Assembly: GCA_946533175.1 (NCBI GenBank)
Contig: CAMNBS010000040.1
Span: 1 to 8,668, forward strand
Direction of reading: 5' to 3'
DNA from: an uncultured Clostridia bacterium
GTDB taxonomy: Bacteria; Bacillota_I; Bacilli_A; RF39; UBA660
Length of the DNA: 8,668 nucleotides
The stretch's first letter is position 1, and each line of letters opens with the position of its first letter. The position numbers and the translations under genes are program-made. Under the pieces are notes generated by a model that saw nothing but the letters and a program-made list of their open reading frames with translations, was not told the DNA's origin and searched no databases. Of the stretch, positions 1-7,217 are shown one piece after another.

Positions 1-48
1 GAAAGATACAATTTCTTTCAAAAACAAGAAGAAAATACTAAAGAATAA
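1..48 (+). CDS. C-terminal tail of an upstream gene (partial)
   Basis: Frame 1 is open from the window edge to a TAA stop at 46-48 and encodes 15 residues, ERYNFFQKQEENTKE. The stop lies just before a strong hairpin terminator at 51-80, which is what the end of a real + strand gene looks like. The charged, Gln/Glu/Lys-rich tail carries no family signature, so the product cannot be named. In Bacillus the genes upstream of spoIVA include gpsA and yphE/yphF, but nothing here proves that this is one of them. A chance open frame of this length is also possible. Confidence 0.4.
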   Translation, partial: ERYNFFQKQEENTKE

Positions 49-50
49 TA

Positions 51-80
51 GAAAAAAGTGTACATTGTTACACTTTTTTC
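51..80 (+). terminator. Rho-independent terminator, probably bidirectional
   Basis: A perfect 12-bp stem pairs 51-62 with 69-80 around a 6-base loop. The ascending arm begins G-A6 and the descending arm ends T6-C, so each strand has a U-run in the hairpin base. It sits 2 bases after the TAA at 46-48 and isolates spoIVA from upstream transcription. Confidence 0.8.
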
Positions 81-83
81 TAT

Positions 84-111
84 GCATAAATATATCTTTT
101 TAACATATCTT
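84..111 (+). promoter_or_regulatory. Candidate sigma-E promoter of spoIVA
   Basis: GCATAAA at 84-90 resembles a sigma-E -35 element (ATA core). After 13 bases, CATATCTT at 104-111 matches the start of the sigma-E -10 consensus CATACAnT in 5 of 8 positions. B. subtilis spoIVA is transcribed by sigma-E in the mother cell, and a terminator just upstream requires a local promoter here. The leader would be very short. The region is AT-rich, so the match could be chance. Confidence 0.35.
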
Positions 112-120
112 TTATTGAAT

Positions 121-124
121 GGAG
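121..124 (+). promoter_or_regulatory. Shine-Dalgarno site fixing the spoIVA start
   Basis: GGAG at 121-124 lies 6 bases before the ATG at 131. It overlaps the upstream in-frame ATG at 119, which has no site of its own. This places the start at 131. Confidence 0.75.
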
Positions 125-130
125 AATGAT

Positions 131-1606
131 ATGGATAAAAAAGAAATTATAAAAAATATTGCTTTACGAACAAAAGGAGATATTTATTTAGGAGTAGTAG
201 GAGCTGTTCGAACAGGAAAAAGCACCTTTATTAAGAAGATGGTTGAAACTCTTATTATCCCTAATATTTCAGATGAATATGAGCGAACACGTTGTCTTGA
301 CGAAATACCGCAAAGTGCTCAAGGAAAAATGGTTATGACTACTGAGCCGAAGTTTGTTCCAAATAACGCATGTAAAGTAACAATAGATGATTTTGACTGT
401 CAAATAAAACTTATTGATTGTGTTGGGTATATTATTAATGATGCCAAAGGAATTAGTGATGAAAATGGTCCTAGAATGGTTAAAACACCATGGTATGATG
501 ATTTAATTCCTTTTTCGGAAGCAGCGGAAATTGGTACAGAAAAAGTAATTCGTGAACATGCAACAATTGGTATTGCAGTTACAACAGATGGAAGTTTTGG
601 CGACTTTAAAAGAGAAAATTATCTTGATGCTGAAGAAAGAGTTATTAAAGAATTAAAGGAAATTAATAAACCTTTTATTGTTATTTTAAATAGTGCTCAT
701 CCTACTAATCCTGAAACAATTGCTTTACAACATGAAATAAGTGAAAAATATAATGTTGTTGTACTACCTGTTAATGTTCTTAACATGAATGAAAAAGATA
801 TGTCAGATATTCTACGTGAGGCTTTGTATGAATTTCCTATTATTGAAGTAAAGGTAAAGATACCTGATTGGATTAGTGTTTTAAATAGTACTCATCCTTT
901 AAAAAAATTATATATTGATAAAATTAAAGAAAGTGTTTATGAGATTGATAAATTAAGAGATATTGAAAAAATCACAAATGTTTTTAATGATGTTCCTGAA
1001 ATATCTAAAGCATATCTTTCATCGGTTGATCCTGCTACTGGTGGAGTAATAATTACCTTAGATGCTCCAGATGAACTATATAATAAAACTTTAAATGATA
1101 TTATTAATATTGATATAACTAACAAGCGCGATGTTTTAAAATTATTTCAGGAATATGTTGCTGCCAAAAATGAATATGATCAAGTTAAATATGCTCTTAA
1201 AATGGTCCGTCAAACAGGATATGGTGTTGCTTCACCAACTATTTATGATATGAAGTTGCAGACTCCAGAGATAACCAAACAAGGAAGTCGTTTCGGAGTT
1301 AAATTAAAAGCTACAGCTCCATCTATCCACATGATTAGAGTTGATGTTAATTCTACTTTTGAACCTATTATTGGAAGTGAAATGCAAAGTAAAGAATTAA
1401 TTGATTATTTAATGAAGGATTATGAAACAGATCCAAGTAGTATTTGGAAAAGTGAAATATTTGGACGTAGTCTTGATCAAATTGTTCAAGAAGGTATTCA
1501 ATCAAAAATTAGTTTAATGCCAGAAAATATTCGTTATAAATTACAACAAACTTTATCAAAAATAGTTAATCGTGGAAGTGGTAATCTAATTGCTATAGTT
1601 TTATAG
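131..1606 (+). CDS. spoIVA: Stage IV sporulation protein A (spore coat morphogenetic ATPase)
   Basis: SpoIVA is the ATP-hydrolysing protein that polymerises on the outer forespore membrane in the mother cell. It forms the basement layer on which the coat assembles, and in Bacillus it is anchored by SpoVM. From the ATG at 131 the product is 491 residues, against 492 recalled for B. subtilis, and it looks collinear throughout. The Walker A motif GAVRTGKS is at residues 24-31, with the catalytic lysine at 30 as in B. subtilis. The sensor threonines T70-T71 lie in MTTEP. A Walker B-like LIDCVG contains D96, and the conserved ENGPRM and TPW segments follow. The middle and C-terminal regions carry the family blocks KMVRQTGYG, RQ/KQGSRFGVKLKA, APSIHMIRVDV and SLMPEN, ending GSGNLIAIVL. 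The conserved C-terminus, which Bacillus uses for localisation, is intact. The gene is a single transcription unit bounded by terminators. An in-frame ATG at 119 would add four residues but has no ribosome binding site. Confidence 0.97.
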   Translation: MDKKEIIKNIALRTKGDIYLGVVGAVRTGKSTFIKKMVETLIIPNISDEYERTRCLDEIPQSAQGKMVMTTEPKFVPNNACKVTIDDFDCQIKLIDCVGYIINDAKGISDENGPRMVKTPWYDDLIPFSEAAEIGTEKVIREHATIGIAVTTDGSFGDFKRENYLDAEERVIKELKEINKPFIVILNSAHPTNPETIALQHEISEKYNVVVLPVNVLNMNEKDMSDILREALYEFPIIEVKVKIPDWISVLNSTHPLKKLYIDKIKESVYEIDKLRDIEKITNVFNDVPEISKAYLSSVDPATGGVIITLDAPDELYNKTLNDIINIDITNKRDVLKLFQEYVAAKNEYDQVKYALKMVRQTGYGVASPTIYDMKLQTPEITKQGSRFGVKLKATAPSIHMIRVDVNSTFEPIIGSEMQSKELIDYLMKDYETDPSSIWKSEIFGRSLDQIVQEGIQSKISLMPENIRYKLQQTLSKIVNRGSGNLIAIVL

Positions 1607-1615
1607 CAATTTTTT
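1588..1615 (+). terminator. Rho-independent terminator overlapping the spoIVA stop codon
   Basis: A 10-bp stem pairs 1588-1597 with 1602-1611 around the loop GTTT, followed by T residues through 1615. The TAG stop at 1604-1606 lies in the descending arm, so the last codons of spoIVA (Ala-Ile-Val-Leu) double as the terminator stem. Confidence 0.8.
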
Positions 1616-1618
1616 ATG

Positions 1619-1649
1619 AAGAAAGACTGTCAAAGTATTTCTTTTTTTT
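1619..1649 (+). terminator. Second, weaker terminator downstream of spoIVA
   Basis: AAGAAA at 1619-1624 pairs with TTTCTT at 1638-1643. After one G/A mismatch, ACT at 1626-1628 pairs with AGT at 1634-1636, leaving a 5-base loop. A run of eight T residues ends at 1649. The T run supports a backup terminator, although the stem is AT-rich and interrupted. Confidence 0.5.
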
Positions 1650-1666
1650 AATGATTCATGTATAAT
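1638..1666 (+). promoter_or_regulatory. Sigma-A-type promoter of the pcrA operon
   Basis: A perfect -10 hexamer TATAAT occupies 1661-1666. The matching -35 position at a 17-base spacing (1638-1643) reads TTTCTT and is weak. Transcription would start near 1673, directly before the GAGG ribosome binding site at 1674-1677 and the ATG at 1685. The tandem terminators just upstream require a new promoter here. Confidence 0.6.
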
Positions 1667-1684
1667 AATCTATGAGGTAAAAGT

Positions 1685-3778
1685 ATGAATATTGAATCAT
1701 TAAATAAAGAACAGCAAGAGGCTGTTACATATGTAAATGGGCCACTTTTAGTATTGGCTGGTGCTGGAAGTGGTAAAACAAAAGTTTTAACTAGTCGTAT
1801 TGCTTATTTAATTGAAAAAGGGATTGATCCTTATAATATTCTGGCTATTACTTTTACGAATAAAGCTGCCGCAGAAATGAAGGAACGAGTTATTAAATTA
1901 ATTGGTGGCGAGGCAAGGAATATGCAAATATCTACTTTTCATTCTTTTGGCTTAAAATTAATTAGAGAGAATTATGAATATTTAGGATTAGATAATAATT
2001 TTGCAATTTTTGATACTGAGGATAGCTTAACCGCGGTTAAAAGGGTTTTAAGAAAACTAGATATTGATCCCAATAAATTCCCGCCGAAATCATTTCGTAA
2101 TAAAATAAGTAGTTTAAAAAATGATTTAATTACCCCTGATAGTTTTAATCGTTATGCTAAAACAGATTTTGATAAATTAGTCATACAAGTATATAAAGAA
2201 TATGATGAAGAATTACAAAAAAATAATGCAGTTGATTTTGATGATTTATTAATATTACCAATAAAATTATTTAAAGATAACAAAGAACTTTTATTAAAAT
2301 ATCAAGATCGATTTAAATATATTTTAATTGATGAGTATCAAGATACTAATGAAGCTCAATATGTATTAACTAAATATTTAGCTTCCAAGTATCAAAATAT
2401 TTGTGTTGTTGGTGATTCAGATCAAGCTATATATGGATTTAGAGGAGCCAATTTTAAAAATATTTTAAATTTTGAAAAAGATTATAAATTATGCAAAACC
2501 ATTGTTTTAAAAAAGAATTATCGCAGTACTAAAGTGATTTTAGATGCGGCTAATAGTGTTATTAAAAATAACATTGATCGTCATCCTAAAGATTTAGAAT
2601 CAATCAAAAAAGATGGAGAGTTAATTACCTATTATCGTGCGAAAAACGGAAATGATGAAGTAAGTTTTGTTGGTAAAACCATTATGGATTTACAAAAAGC
2701 GAATATATCATTAGATGACATCGTTGTGTTATATCGAACTAATGCACAATCTCGTCTTTTTGAAGATGAGTTTTTAAAAAGAAATATTCCATATCGAATA
2801 ATTGGGGCGGTAAACTTTTATGCAAGACGTGAAATAAAGGATTTAATGGCATATTTAAAAGTTATTAATAATCCTCGTGATGCTATTAGTTTATTACGTA
2901 GTATTAATACGCCAAAAAGAGGAATTGGTAATAAAACAATTGAAGATTTAATTGCTAAAAGTAATGATGAAAATATCAGCTTATTTGATGCCATAGTTGA
3001 TGGAAAAGCTTTGCTTTATAAAAATATTATTTTAGATTTGCAGAAAGAAAAAGAACATTTATCGCTTACTGAACTTGTGGAATTAGTTTTAGAAAAAAGC
3101 GGTTTAAAAGAGGAACTTATTAAAGAAAATAGTGTTGAAGCTGAAACAAGATTGGAGAACTTAGAAGAGTTTAAATCTATTACTAAAGCTTTTGAAGATA
3201 AATATGGACTTATATCTCTACCAGATTTCTTATATGAAGTTAGTTTAATTAGTGATAATACTGAAGTAACGGATTCTAATAATCGTGTTAGTTTAATGAC
3301 TATTCATGCCGTTAAAGGGTTGGAGTTTGATTATGTTTTCATAACTGGTCTTGAAGAGGGATTATTTCCTCATATAAATGCTTTATTTTCAAATAGTGAA
3401 ATTGAAGAAGAACGAAGATTATGTTATGTAGCTATTACACGAGCCAAAGAAAAACTCTTTCTAACAAACGCTAGAACAAGGGTTTTGTATGGAAAAGATC
3501 AAATTAATCCAGTTAGTCGTTTCATTAAAGAAATAACTCCTGAATTAATTGAATCAATAAATCCAGAAGAAAAAGAAAAGAAAACGGAACCTCGTAAGGT
3601 ACTGGAAGATAATAAAGATAGTGATTATCAAGTAGGTGACTATGTATATCATGATATCTTTGGAACAGGAAAGGTTATTAATGTAGAGAAGACTGTTGTC
3701 AAAGTAGCGTTTAAGATGCCATATGGAATAAAACTATTGATGAAAGAACATGCTAGTCTACATAAAATCGTAGAGTAG
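1685..3778 (+). CDS. pcrA: ATP-dependent 3'-5' DNA helicase PcrA (UvrD/Rep family, SF1A)
   Basis: PcrA unwinds DNA with 3'-5' polarity in repair, rolling-circle replication and resolution of replication-transcription conflicts. The 697-residue product has the full SF1A motif set in order. These are a Q motif with LNKEQQEAV at 6-14, Walker A AGAGSGKT at 25-32, and motif Ia TFTNKAAAEM at 56-65. Motif II is LIDEYQD, with D216-E217 as the catalytic pair, and motif III is VVGDSDQAIYGFRGA at 241-255. KKNYRST corresponds to motif IV, motif V is TIHAVKGLEFD around 539-549, and motif VI is YVAITRAKE at 581-589 with the arginine finger R586. The last ~50 residues (about 646-697) form the small C-terminal beta-barrel typical of PcrA, which contacts RNA polymerase in Bacillus. 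The protein is about 40 residues shorter than B. subtilis PcrA, mostly in the linker before that barrel. A GAGG site at 1674-1677 supports the start. It is the first gene of a likely operon with ligA. Confidence 0.96.
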   Translation: MNIESLNKEQQEAVTYVNGPLLVLAGAGSGKTKVLTSRIAYLIEKGIDPYNILAITFTNKAAAEMKERVIKLIGGEARNMQISTFHSFGLKLIRENYEYLGLDNNFAIFDTEDSLTAVKRVLRKLDIDPNKFPPKSFRNKISSLKNDLITPDSFNRYAKTDFDKLVIQVYKEYDEELQKNNAVDFDDLLILPIKLFKDNKELLLKYQDRFKYILIDEYQDTNEAQYVLTKYLASKYQNICVVGDSDQAIYGFRGANFKNILNFEKDYKLCKTIVLKKNYRSTKVILDAANSVIKNNIDRHPKDLESIKKDGELITYYRAKNGNDEVSFVGKTIMDLQKANISLDDIVVLYRTNAQSRLFEDEFLKRNIPYRIIGAVNFYARREIKDLMAYLKVINNPRDAISLLRSINTPKRGIGNKTIEDLIAKSNDENISLFDAIVDGKALLYKNIILDLQKEKEHLSLTELVELVLEKSGLKEELIKENSVEAETRLENLEEFKSITKAFEDKYGLISLPDFLYEVSLISDNTEVTDSNNRVSLMTIHAVKGLEFDYVFITGLEEGLFPHINALFSNSEIEEERRLCYVAITRAKEKLFLTNARTRVLYGKDQINPVSRFIKEITPELIESINPEEKEKKTEPRKVLEDNKDSDYQVGDYVYHDIFGTGKVINVEKTVVKVAFKMPYGIKLLMKEHASLHKIVE

Positions 3779-3801
3779 TTTAAATAAAAGTATGTTAAAA
3801 A

Positions 3802-3807
3802 AAGGAG
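3802..3807 (+). promoter_or_regulatory. Shine-Dalgarno site fixing the nucleotidyltransferase start
   Basis: AAGGAG at 3802-3807 is 8 bases before the ATG at 3816. The site lies inside the frame opened by an earlier ATG at 3792, and the ATG at 3810 is only 2 bases away. The start at 3816 is therefore preferred. Confidence 0.75.
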
Positions 3808-3815
3808 AGATGAAA

Positions 3816-4712
3816 ATGAAAAAAGATTTAACGTTAGTAATTTTAGCGGCTGGAATGGGAAGTCGTTTTGGAGGACTTAAACAAGTAGAACCATTTGGAC
3901 CAAATGGAGAGTTTATTATTGATTATTCCTGTTTTGATGCCATTAAAGCTGGTTTTACGAAAATAGTTTTTATTATTAAAGAAGAAAATTATAAATTATT
4001 TCGTGAAACAATTGGTCAAAGAATTGAAAACAAGATTATGGTGGAATATGTTTTCCAAAACATGGATAATGTCAAAGAAGAATATGATTTAAAAAATCGG
4101 GTAAAACCACTAGGAACAGCCCATGCTATTTTGTGTTGTAAAGGACATGTTCAAGGAAATTTTGTTATGATTAACTCTGACGATTATTATGGACCAGTGG
4201 CTTTTCAAAAAATAAAAGAATTTTTTGATAATAATGATTCTGATTATGCTATGGTAGCTTTCCGTGTTAAAAATACCATGACGGAAAATGGTAGTGTAAA
4301 ACGTGGTGTATGTAAGAGTGAAAATGGTTATTTAACTAATATTATTGAAAGTAAAATTGAAAGAGTTAATGGTAATATTGTTGCTAGTCCACTTGATGGA
4401 AGAGAAAGTTTTGTAGTAGATGAAAATGCGCTTGTTTCAATGAATTTCTTTGGTTTTAGAGATTCCTTATTTAATGTCTTAGAAAATGGATTAGATGAAT
4501 TTCTTCAAGTTAATAAAAATGATTTAACAAACTGTGAATATTTAATTCCAGATGTTGTTGATCAAGAAATAAAAAATGGAAAAAAAGTTTTAATTTTAGA
4601 ATCAACGGATAAATGGTTAGGGGTAACTTATAAAGATGATAAAGAATTTGTTGTTCAGGAATTACGTAAACTAATTGATAATGGGGTTTATCCTGAGGAT
4701 TTATGGAAATAG
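3816..4712 (+). CDS. Sugar-phosphate nucleotidyltransferase-like protein (NTP transferase family)
   Basis: This is a Rossmann-like nucleotidyltransferase of the class that joins an NTP to a sugar or alcohol phosphate to make an activated NDP precursor. The 298-residue product opens with the nucleotide-binding signature LAAGMGSRFGG at 10-20, followed by Lys22. GTAHA at 100-104 resembles the nucleotide-binding loop of GlmU-type uridylyltransferases. NSDDYYG at 120-126 is the likely metal-binding aspartate loop, and WLGVTYKDD begins at W267. There is no GlmU-like left-handed beta-helix acetyltransferase domain, so it is a stand-alone transferase. The substrate cannot be read from sequence: UDP-sugar, CDP-alcohol or a related donor for surface polymers are all possible. 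It begins 37 bases after the pcrA stop and overlaps ligA by 10 bases, so it is almost certainly co-transcribed with both. It has no counterpart in the Bacillus pcrA-ligA operon. Confidence 0.85.
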   Translation: MKKDLTLVILAAGMGSRFGGLKQVEPFGPNGEFIIDYSCFDAIKAGFTKIVFIIKEENYKLFRETIGQRIENKIMVEYVFQNMDNVKEEYDLKNRVKPLGTAHAILCCKGHVQGNFVMINSDDYYGPVAFQKIKEFFDNNDSDYAMVAFRVKNTMTENGSVKRGVCKSENGYLTNIIESKIERVNGNIVASPLDGRESFVVDENALVSMNFFGFRDSLFNVLENGLDEFLQVNKNDLTNCEYLIPDVVDQEIKNGKKVLILESTDKWLGVTYKDDKEFVVQELRKLIDNGVYPEDLWK

Positions 4713-6688
4713 AAAAACGAATAAAATATCTTTGTGATATTATTAATCAAGCTAATTATGACTATCATGTTCTAGATAATCCAACTATTACGGATCAGGA
4801 GTATGATAAATATTTAGATGAACTTTATAAGCTTGAAGAAAAGTATCCTAATCTTGTACGTGATGATTCACCAACTAAAAAAATTGGTGGTGAAGTTTTA
4901 GATAAATTTAAAAAAGTAGTTCATGATAAACCAATGATGAGTTTATCAGATGTTTTTAATGAAGACGATATTGTTTTATTTGATAAACGAATTAGAAAAG
5001 AGGGTATTAATCCCAAGTATGTTTGTGAACTTAAAATAGATGGATTATCTGTATCTCTTAAATATGAAAAAGGGATATTTAAAAGTGCCGCTACACGTGG
5101 TGATGGAGTTACTGGTGAAGATATCACAAATAATGTTAAAACGATTAAAACCGTACCTTTGAAAATTCAAGAAGCGATTGATATTGAAGTTCGAGGAGAA
5201 ATTTTTATGAGTAAGAAAACTCTTCAAGAACTTAATGCTAAACGTATTGCAAATAATGAAACACCTTTTAAAAATTGTCGGAATGCTGCTGCTGGATCAA
5301 TAAGACAGTTAGATAGTAGTATAGCCCAAAAAAGAAATTTGGAAGTATTTATATATCATTTGCCTAATCCTGAAGATTATGGAATAGAGACACATTTAGA
5401 TGCTTTGAAATTTATGGAAAAATTAGGCTTTCGTACGAATAAAGAGAATAACCAGTTAGTTAATAGCATTGATGAAGTATTACATTATATTGAAGAGAAA
5501 AAAAAGATTCGCGAAAATCTTCCTTATGATATTGATGGGGTTGTAATTAAACTAAATAGTCTTGCTGACCAAAAGAAAATCGGTAATACTATCCGTTATC
5601 CTAAATGGGCAACTGCCTATAAATTTCCCGCAGAAATAAGTTATACTCGTTTAGTTGATATTAAATTTACTGTAGGAAGAACTGGTCAAGTAACCCCAAA
5701 TGCTATTTTGGAACCAGTTAATGTTATGGGATCAACTATTTCAAAGACTACTTTGCATAATGAAGATTTTGTATTAGACAAAGAAATTAAAATAGGCGAC
5801 ATTGTTGGTATTAAAAAAGCTGGAGATGTTATTCCCGAAGTGGTATGTGTATTAAAAGAACGAAGAGATGGTACTGAAAAAGATTTTGAAATGACCAAAA
5901 CATGTCCTATTTGTGGTAGTACCTTGATAAAAAAAGAAAATGAAAGTGCCTATTATTGCGTTAACGAAAACTGTGATCGAAGAATTATTGAAAGTTTGAT
6001 TCATTATGCTTCAAGAGATGCTATGAATATAACTGGGTTTGGTGAAAGAATAATTGAAGATTTCTATAATTTTGGATATATTAAAAGTATTAAAGATTTT
6101 TACAAATTAGATGAAATTAGTGAAGAATTAAAAGATTTAGAGGGTTTTGGGAATAAGAGTATCGAAAACTTACTTACTGAAATTAATAATAGTAAAAATA
6201 ACTCATTAGAAAGATTAATTTTTGGTTTAGGTATTCGTTATGTTGGTAAAAAAACAGCTAAGTTACTTGCCCGAACCTATAAAACGATGGATAATATCAT
6301 GATGGCCAGTTATGAAGAATTAAAAGATATTTCTGATATTGGAGATAGTATAGCTTCAAGCATTTGTGAGTATTTCAAAAATCCAGAAAATATTGAATTG
6401 ATTAATGATTTGAAGAAATTAAATATCAATATGAATTATTTAAATACAATTGAAGAAAAAGAAAATTTTGTTAATAAGACTTTTGTAATAACAGGAACTT
6501 TATCCAGAGGAAGAGAAGAAATACGTAATCAAATTGAATCATTTGGTGGTAAAGTGTCAGACTCTGTAAGTAAAAAAACAGATTATGTTATTGTGGGAGA
6601 AAATCCTGGAAGTAAATATAATAAAGCTATTAGTCTTAATATTCCAATTCTTAAAGAAGAAGACTTTATATTAATGTTAGGAGAATAA
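4703..6688 (+). CDS. ligA: NAD+-dependent DNA ligase LigA
   Basis: LigA seals nicks between Okazaki fragments and in excision repair, using NAD+ to adenylate its active-site lysine. The 661-residue product (B. subtilis about 668) is complete. An N-terminal Ia domain carries YDYHVLDNPTITDQEYD. The adenylation domain has the nucleophile K111 in KIDG (111-114), EVRGE at 162-166, DGVVIK at 278-283 and K307 in TAYKFP. An OB fold follows. A zinc finger is formed by C401, C404, C419 and C424. Helix-hairpin-helix repeats span roughly 440-575, and a C-terminal BRCT domain runs from about 588 to 661 (TFVITGTLSRGREEI, FGGKV, SKKTDYVIVGENPGSK). The ATG lies inside the last codons of the preceding gene, in another frame. 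GAGG at 4695-4698 sits 4 bases upstream, so translation is probably coupled. pcrA-ligA linkage matches Bacillus. Confidence 0.97.
   Translation: MEIEKRIKYLCDIINQANYDYHVLDNPTITDQEYDKYLDELYKLEEKYPNLVRDDSPTKKIGGEVLDKFKKVVHDKPMMSLSDVFNEDDIVLFDKRIRKEGINPKYVCELKIDGLSVSLKYEKGIFKSAATRGDGVTGEDITNNVKTIKTVPLKIQEAIDIEVRGEIFMSKKTLQELNAKRIANNETPFKNCRNAAAGSIRQLDSSIAQKRNLEVFIYHLPNPEDYGIETHLDALKFMEKLGFRTNKENNQLVNSIDEVLHYIEEKKKIRENLPYDIDGVVIKLNSLADQKKIGNTIRYPKWATAYKFPAEISYTRLVDIKFTVGRTGQVTPNAILEPVNVMGSTISKTTLHNEDFVLDKEIKIGDIVGIKKAGDVIPEVVCVLKERRDGTEKDFEMTKTCPICGSTLIKKENESAYYCVNENCDRRIIESLIHYASRDAMNITGFGERIIEDFYNFGYIKSIKDFYKLDEISEELKDLEGFGNKSIENLLTEINNSKNNSLERLIFGLGIRYVGKKTAKLLARTYKTMDNIMMASYEELKDISDIGDSIASSICEYFKNPENIELINDLKKLNINMNYLNTIEEKENFVNKTFVITGTLSRGREEIRNQIESFGGKVSDSVSKKTDYVIVGENPGSKYNKAISLNIPILKEEDFILMLGE
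6679..6683 (+). promoter_or_regulatory. Shine-Dalgarno site supporting the GTG start at 6690
   Basis: AGGAG at 6679-6683, within the final ligA codons, lies 6 bases before the GTG at 6690. The overlapping ATG at 6688 opens a frame that stops after five codons, so GTG is the credible start. Confidence 0.7.
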
Positions 6689-6689
6689 T

Positions 6690-7154
6690 GTGGAACAAGA
6701 ATTAAAAGATAACTTAAAAAAACAAAATACATTATTTCAAAAATTCAAAAAAGCTACAAAATGGATTACTGTTGGTGTTGGATTATTATCCTTGGGTATA
6801 GCATGGCCACAAATTACATTATATTCGTTGCCATCCGAAATATATGATACAACTTTTGGATTGTATTTATCATCAGTTGGAGCTTTAGGAATGGTTACCA
6901 TTGGTCCGATTGTCTCAATTTATAATGCAATAAAAAGTAAAATAATAAGTAATAAAATGAAGAATTTGCGTGATGAATCAAGTGAGATGATTGAACAATT
7001 AGAACTTGAAAATGAAAAATTAAGAAAAAAAGTAGATGGTTATGAAAAAACAACATCTAAGAAGGAAGATAAACATCAAACAAAAACTTTAAGTCATCAG
7101 CACAATTTAGATTATCAAAATGATTTAGAAAGTGAAAAAACTCATTCAAGGTAA
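6690..7154 (+). CDS. Small membrane protein with two predicted helices and a coiled coil, function unknown
   Basis: I do not recognise this family. The 154-residue product starts with a charged amphipathic stretch (1-24, rich in Lys, Gln and Glu). Two hydrophobic segments follow at about 26-47 and 57-81, separated by a short loop with a Pro and acidic residues. Residues 85-118 look like a coiled coil (KMKNLRDESSEMIEQLELEN, then EKLRKK). The last ~35 residues are highly polar and probably disordered. Both termini are predicted cytoplasmic, with positive charge flanking each helix. It starts with GTG one base after the ligA stop, so it is the last gene of the pcrA-ligA operon. In Bacillus and Staphylococcus that position is held by the lipoprotein camS (yerH), but this protein has no lipobox and is not camS. 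No terminator follows it directly. Confidence 0.75.
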   Translation: MEQELKDNLKKQNTLFQKFKKATKWITVGVGLLSLGIAWPQITLYSLPSEIYDTTFGLYLSSVGALGMVTIGPIVSIYNAIKSKIISNKMKNLRDESSEMIEQLELENEKLRKKVDGYEKTTSKKEDKHQTKTLSHQHNLDYQNDLESEKTHSR

Positions 7155-7189
7155 TGCCATTAATTGGTAAGAAATAGTTAATTGTTTTG

Positions 7190-7198
7190 TGTTATAAT
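7190..7198 (+). promoter_or_regulatory. Extended -10 promoter of the 3D-domain gene
   Basis: TGTTATAAT at 7190-7198 is a perfect extended -10 element. No good -35 is found at a 16-18 base spacing, which is common for extended -10 promoters. Transcription would begin near 7205. The preceding bases make the 11-mer TGTGTTATAAT (7188-7198) identical to that of the stronger promoter at 7849-7859. Confidence 0.6.
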
Positions 7199-7205
7199 GA
7201 TTTTC

Positions 7206-7211
7206 GGGGGG
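7206..7211 (+). promoter_or_regulatory. G-run ribosome binding site before an AUU codon
   Basis: Six G residues at 7206-7211, followed by A, can pair with the CCUCC of 16S rRNA, with one G-U pair. They lie 6 bases before the ATT codon at 7218. No comparable site precedes the in-frame TTG at 7182 or ATG at 7197. Confidence 0.5.
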
Positions 7212-7217
7212 ATTTTT

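Noticed and set aside
119..130. Upstream in-frame ATG for spoIVA, adding Met-Glu-Asn-Asp
   Set aside because: It overlaps the GGAG ribosome binding site of the ATG at 131 and has none of its own. The 131 start aligns with the B. subtilis N-terminus and places the Walker lysine at residue 30.
937..1125. Minus-strand 62-codon frame inside spoIVA
   Set aside because: It is an antisense shadow. The + strand encodes conserved SpoIVA sequence throughout and no independent signals were seen.
3792..3815. Upstream ATG for the nucleotidyltransferase, adding eight residues
   Set aside because: The added codons include the Shine-Dalgarno AAGGAG itself, and no site precedes 3792.
4921..5898. Minus-strand open frames of 60-70 codons across ligA
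   Set aside because: They are antisense shadows of a strongly conserved gene with no ribosome binding sites or recognisable product.
7155..7181. Possible terminator after the 154-residue protein gene
   Set aside because: Only a 3-bp CCA/TGG pairing with no T run could be drawn, so read-through toward 7757 is more likely.
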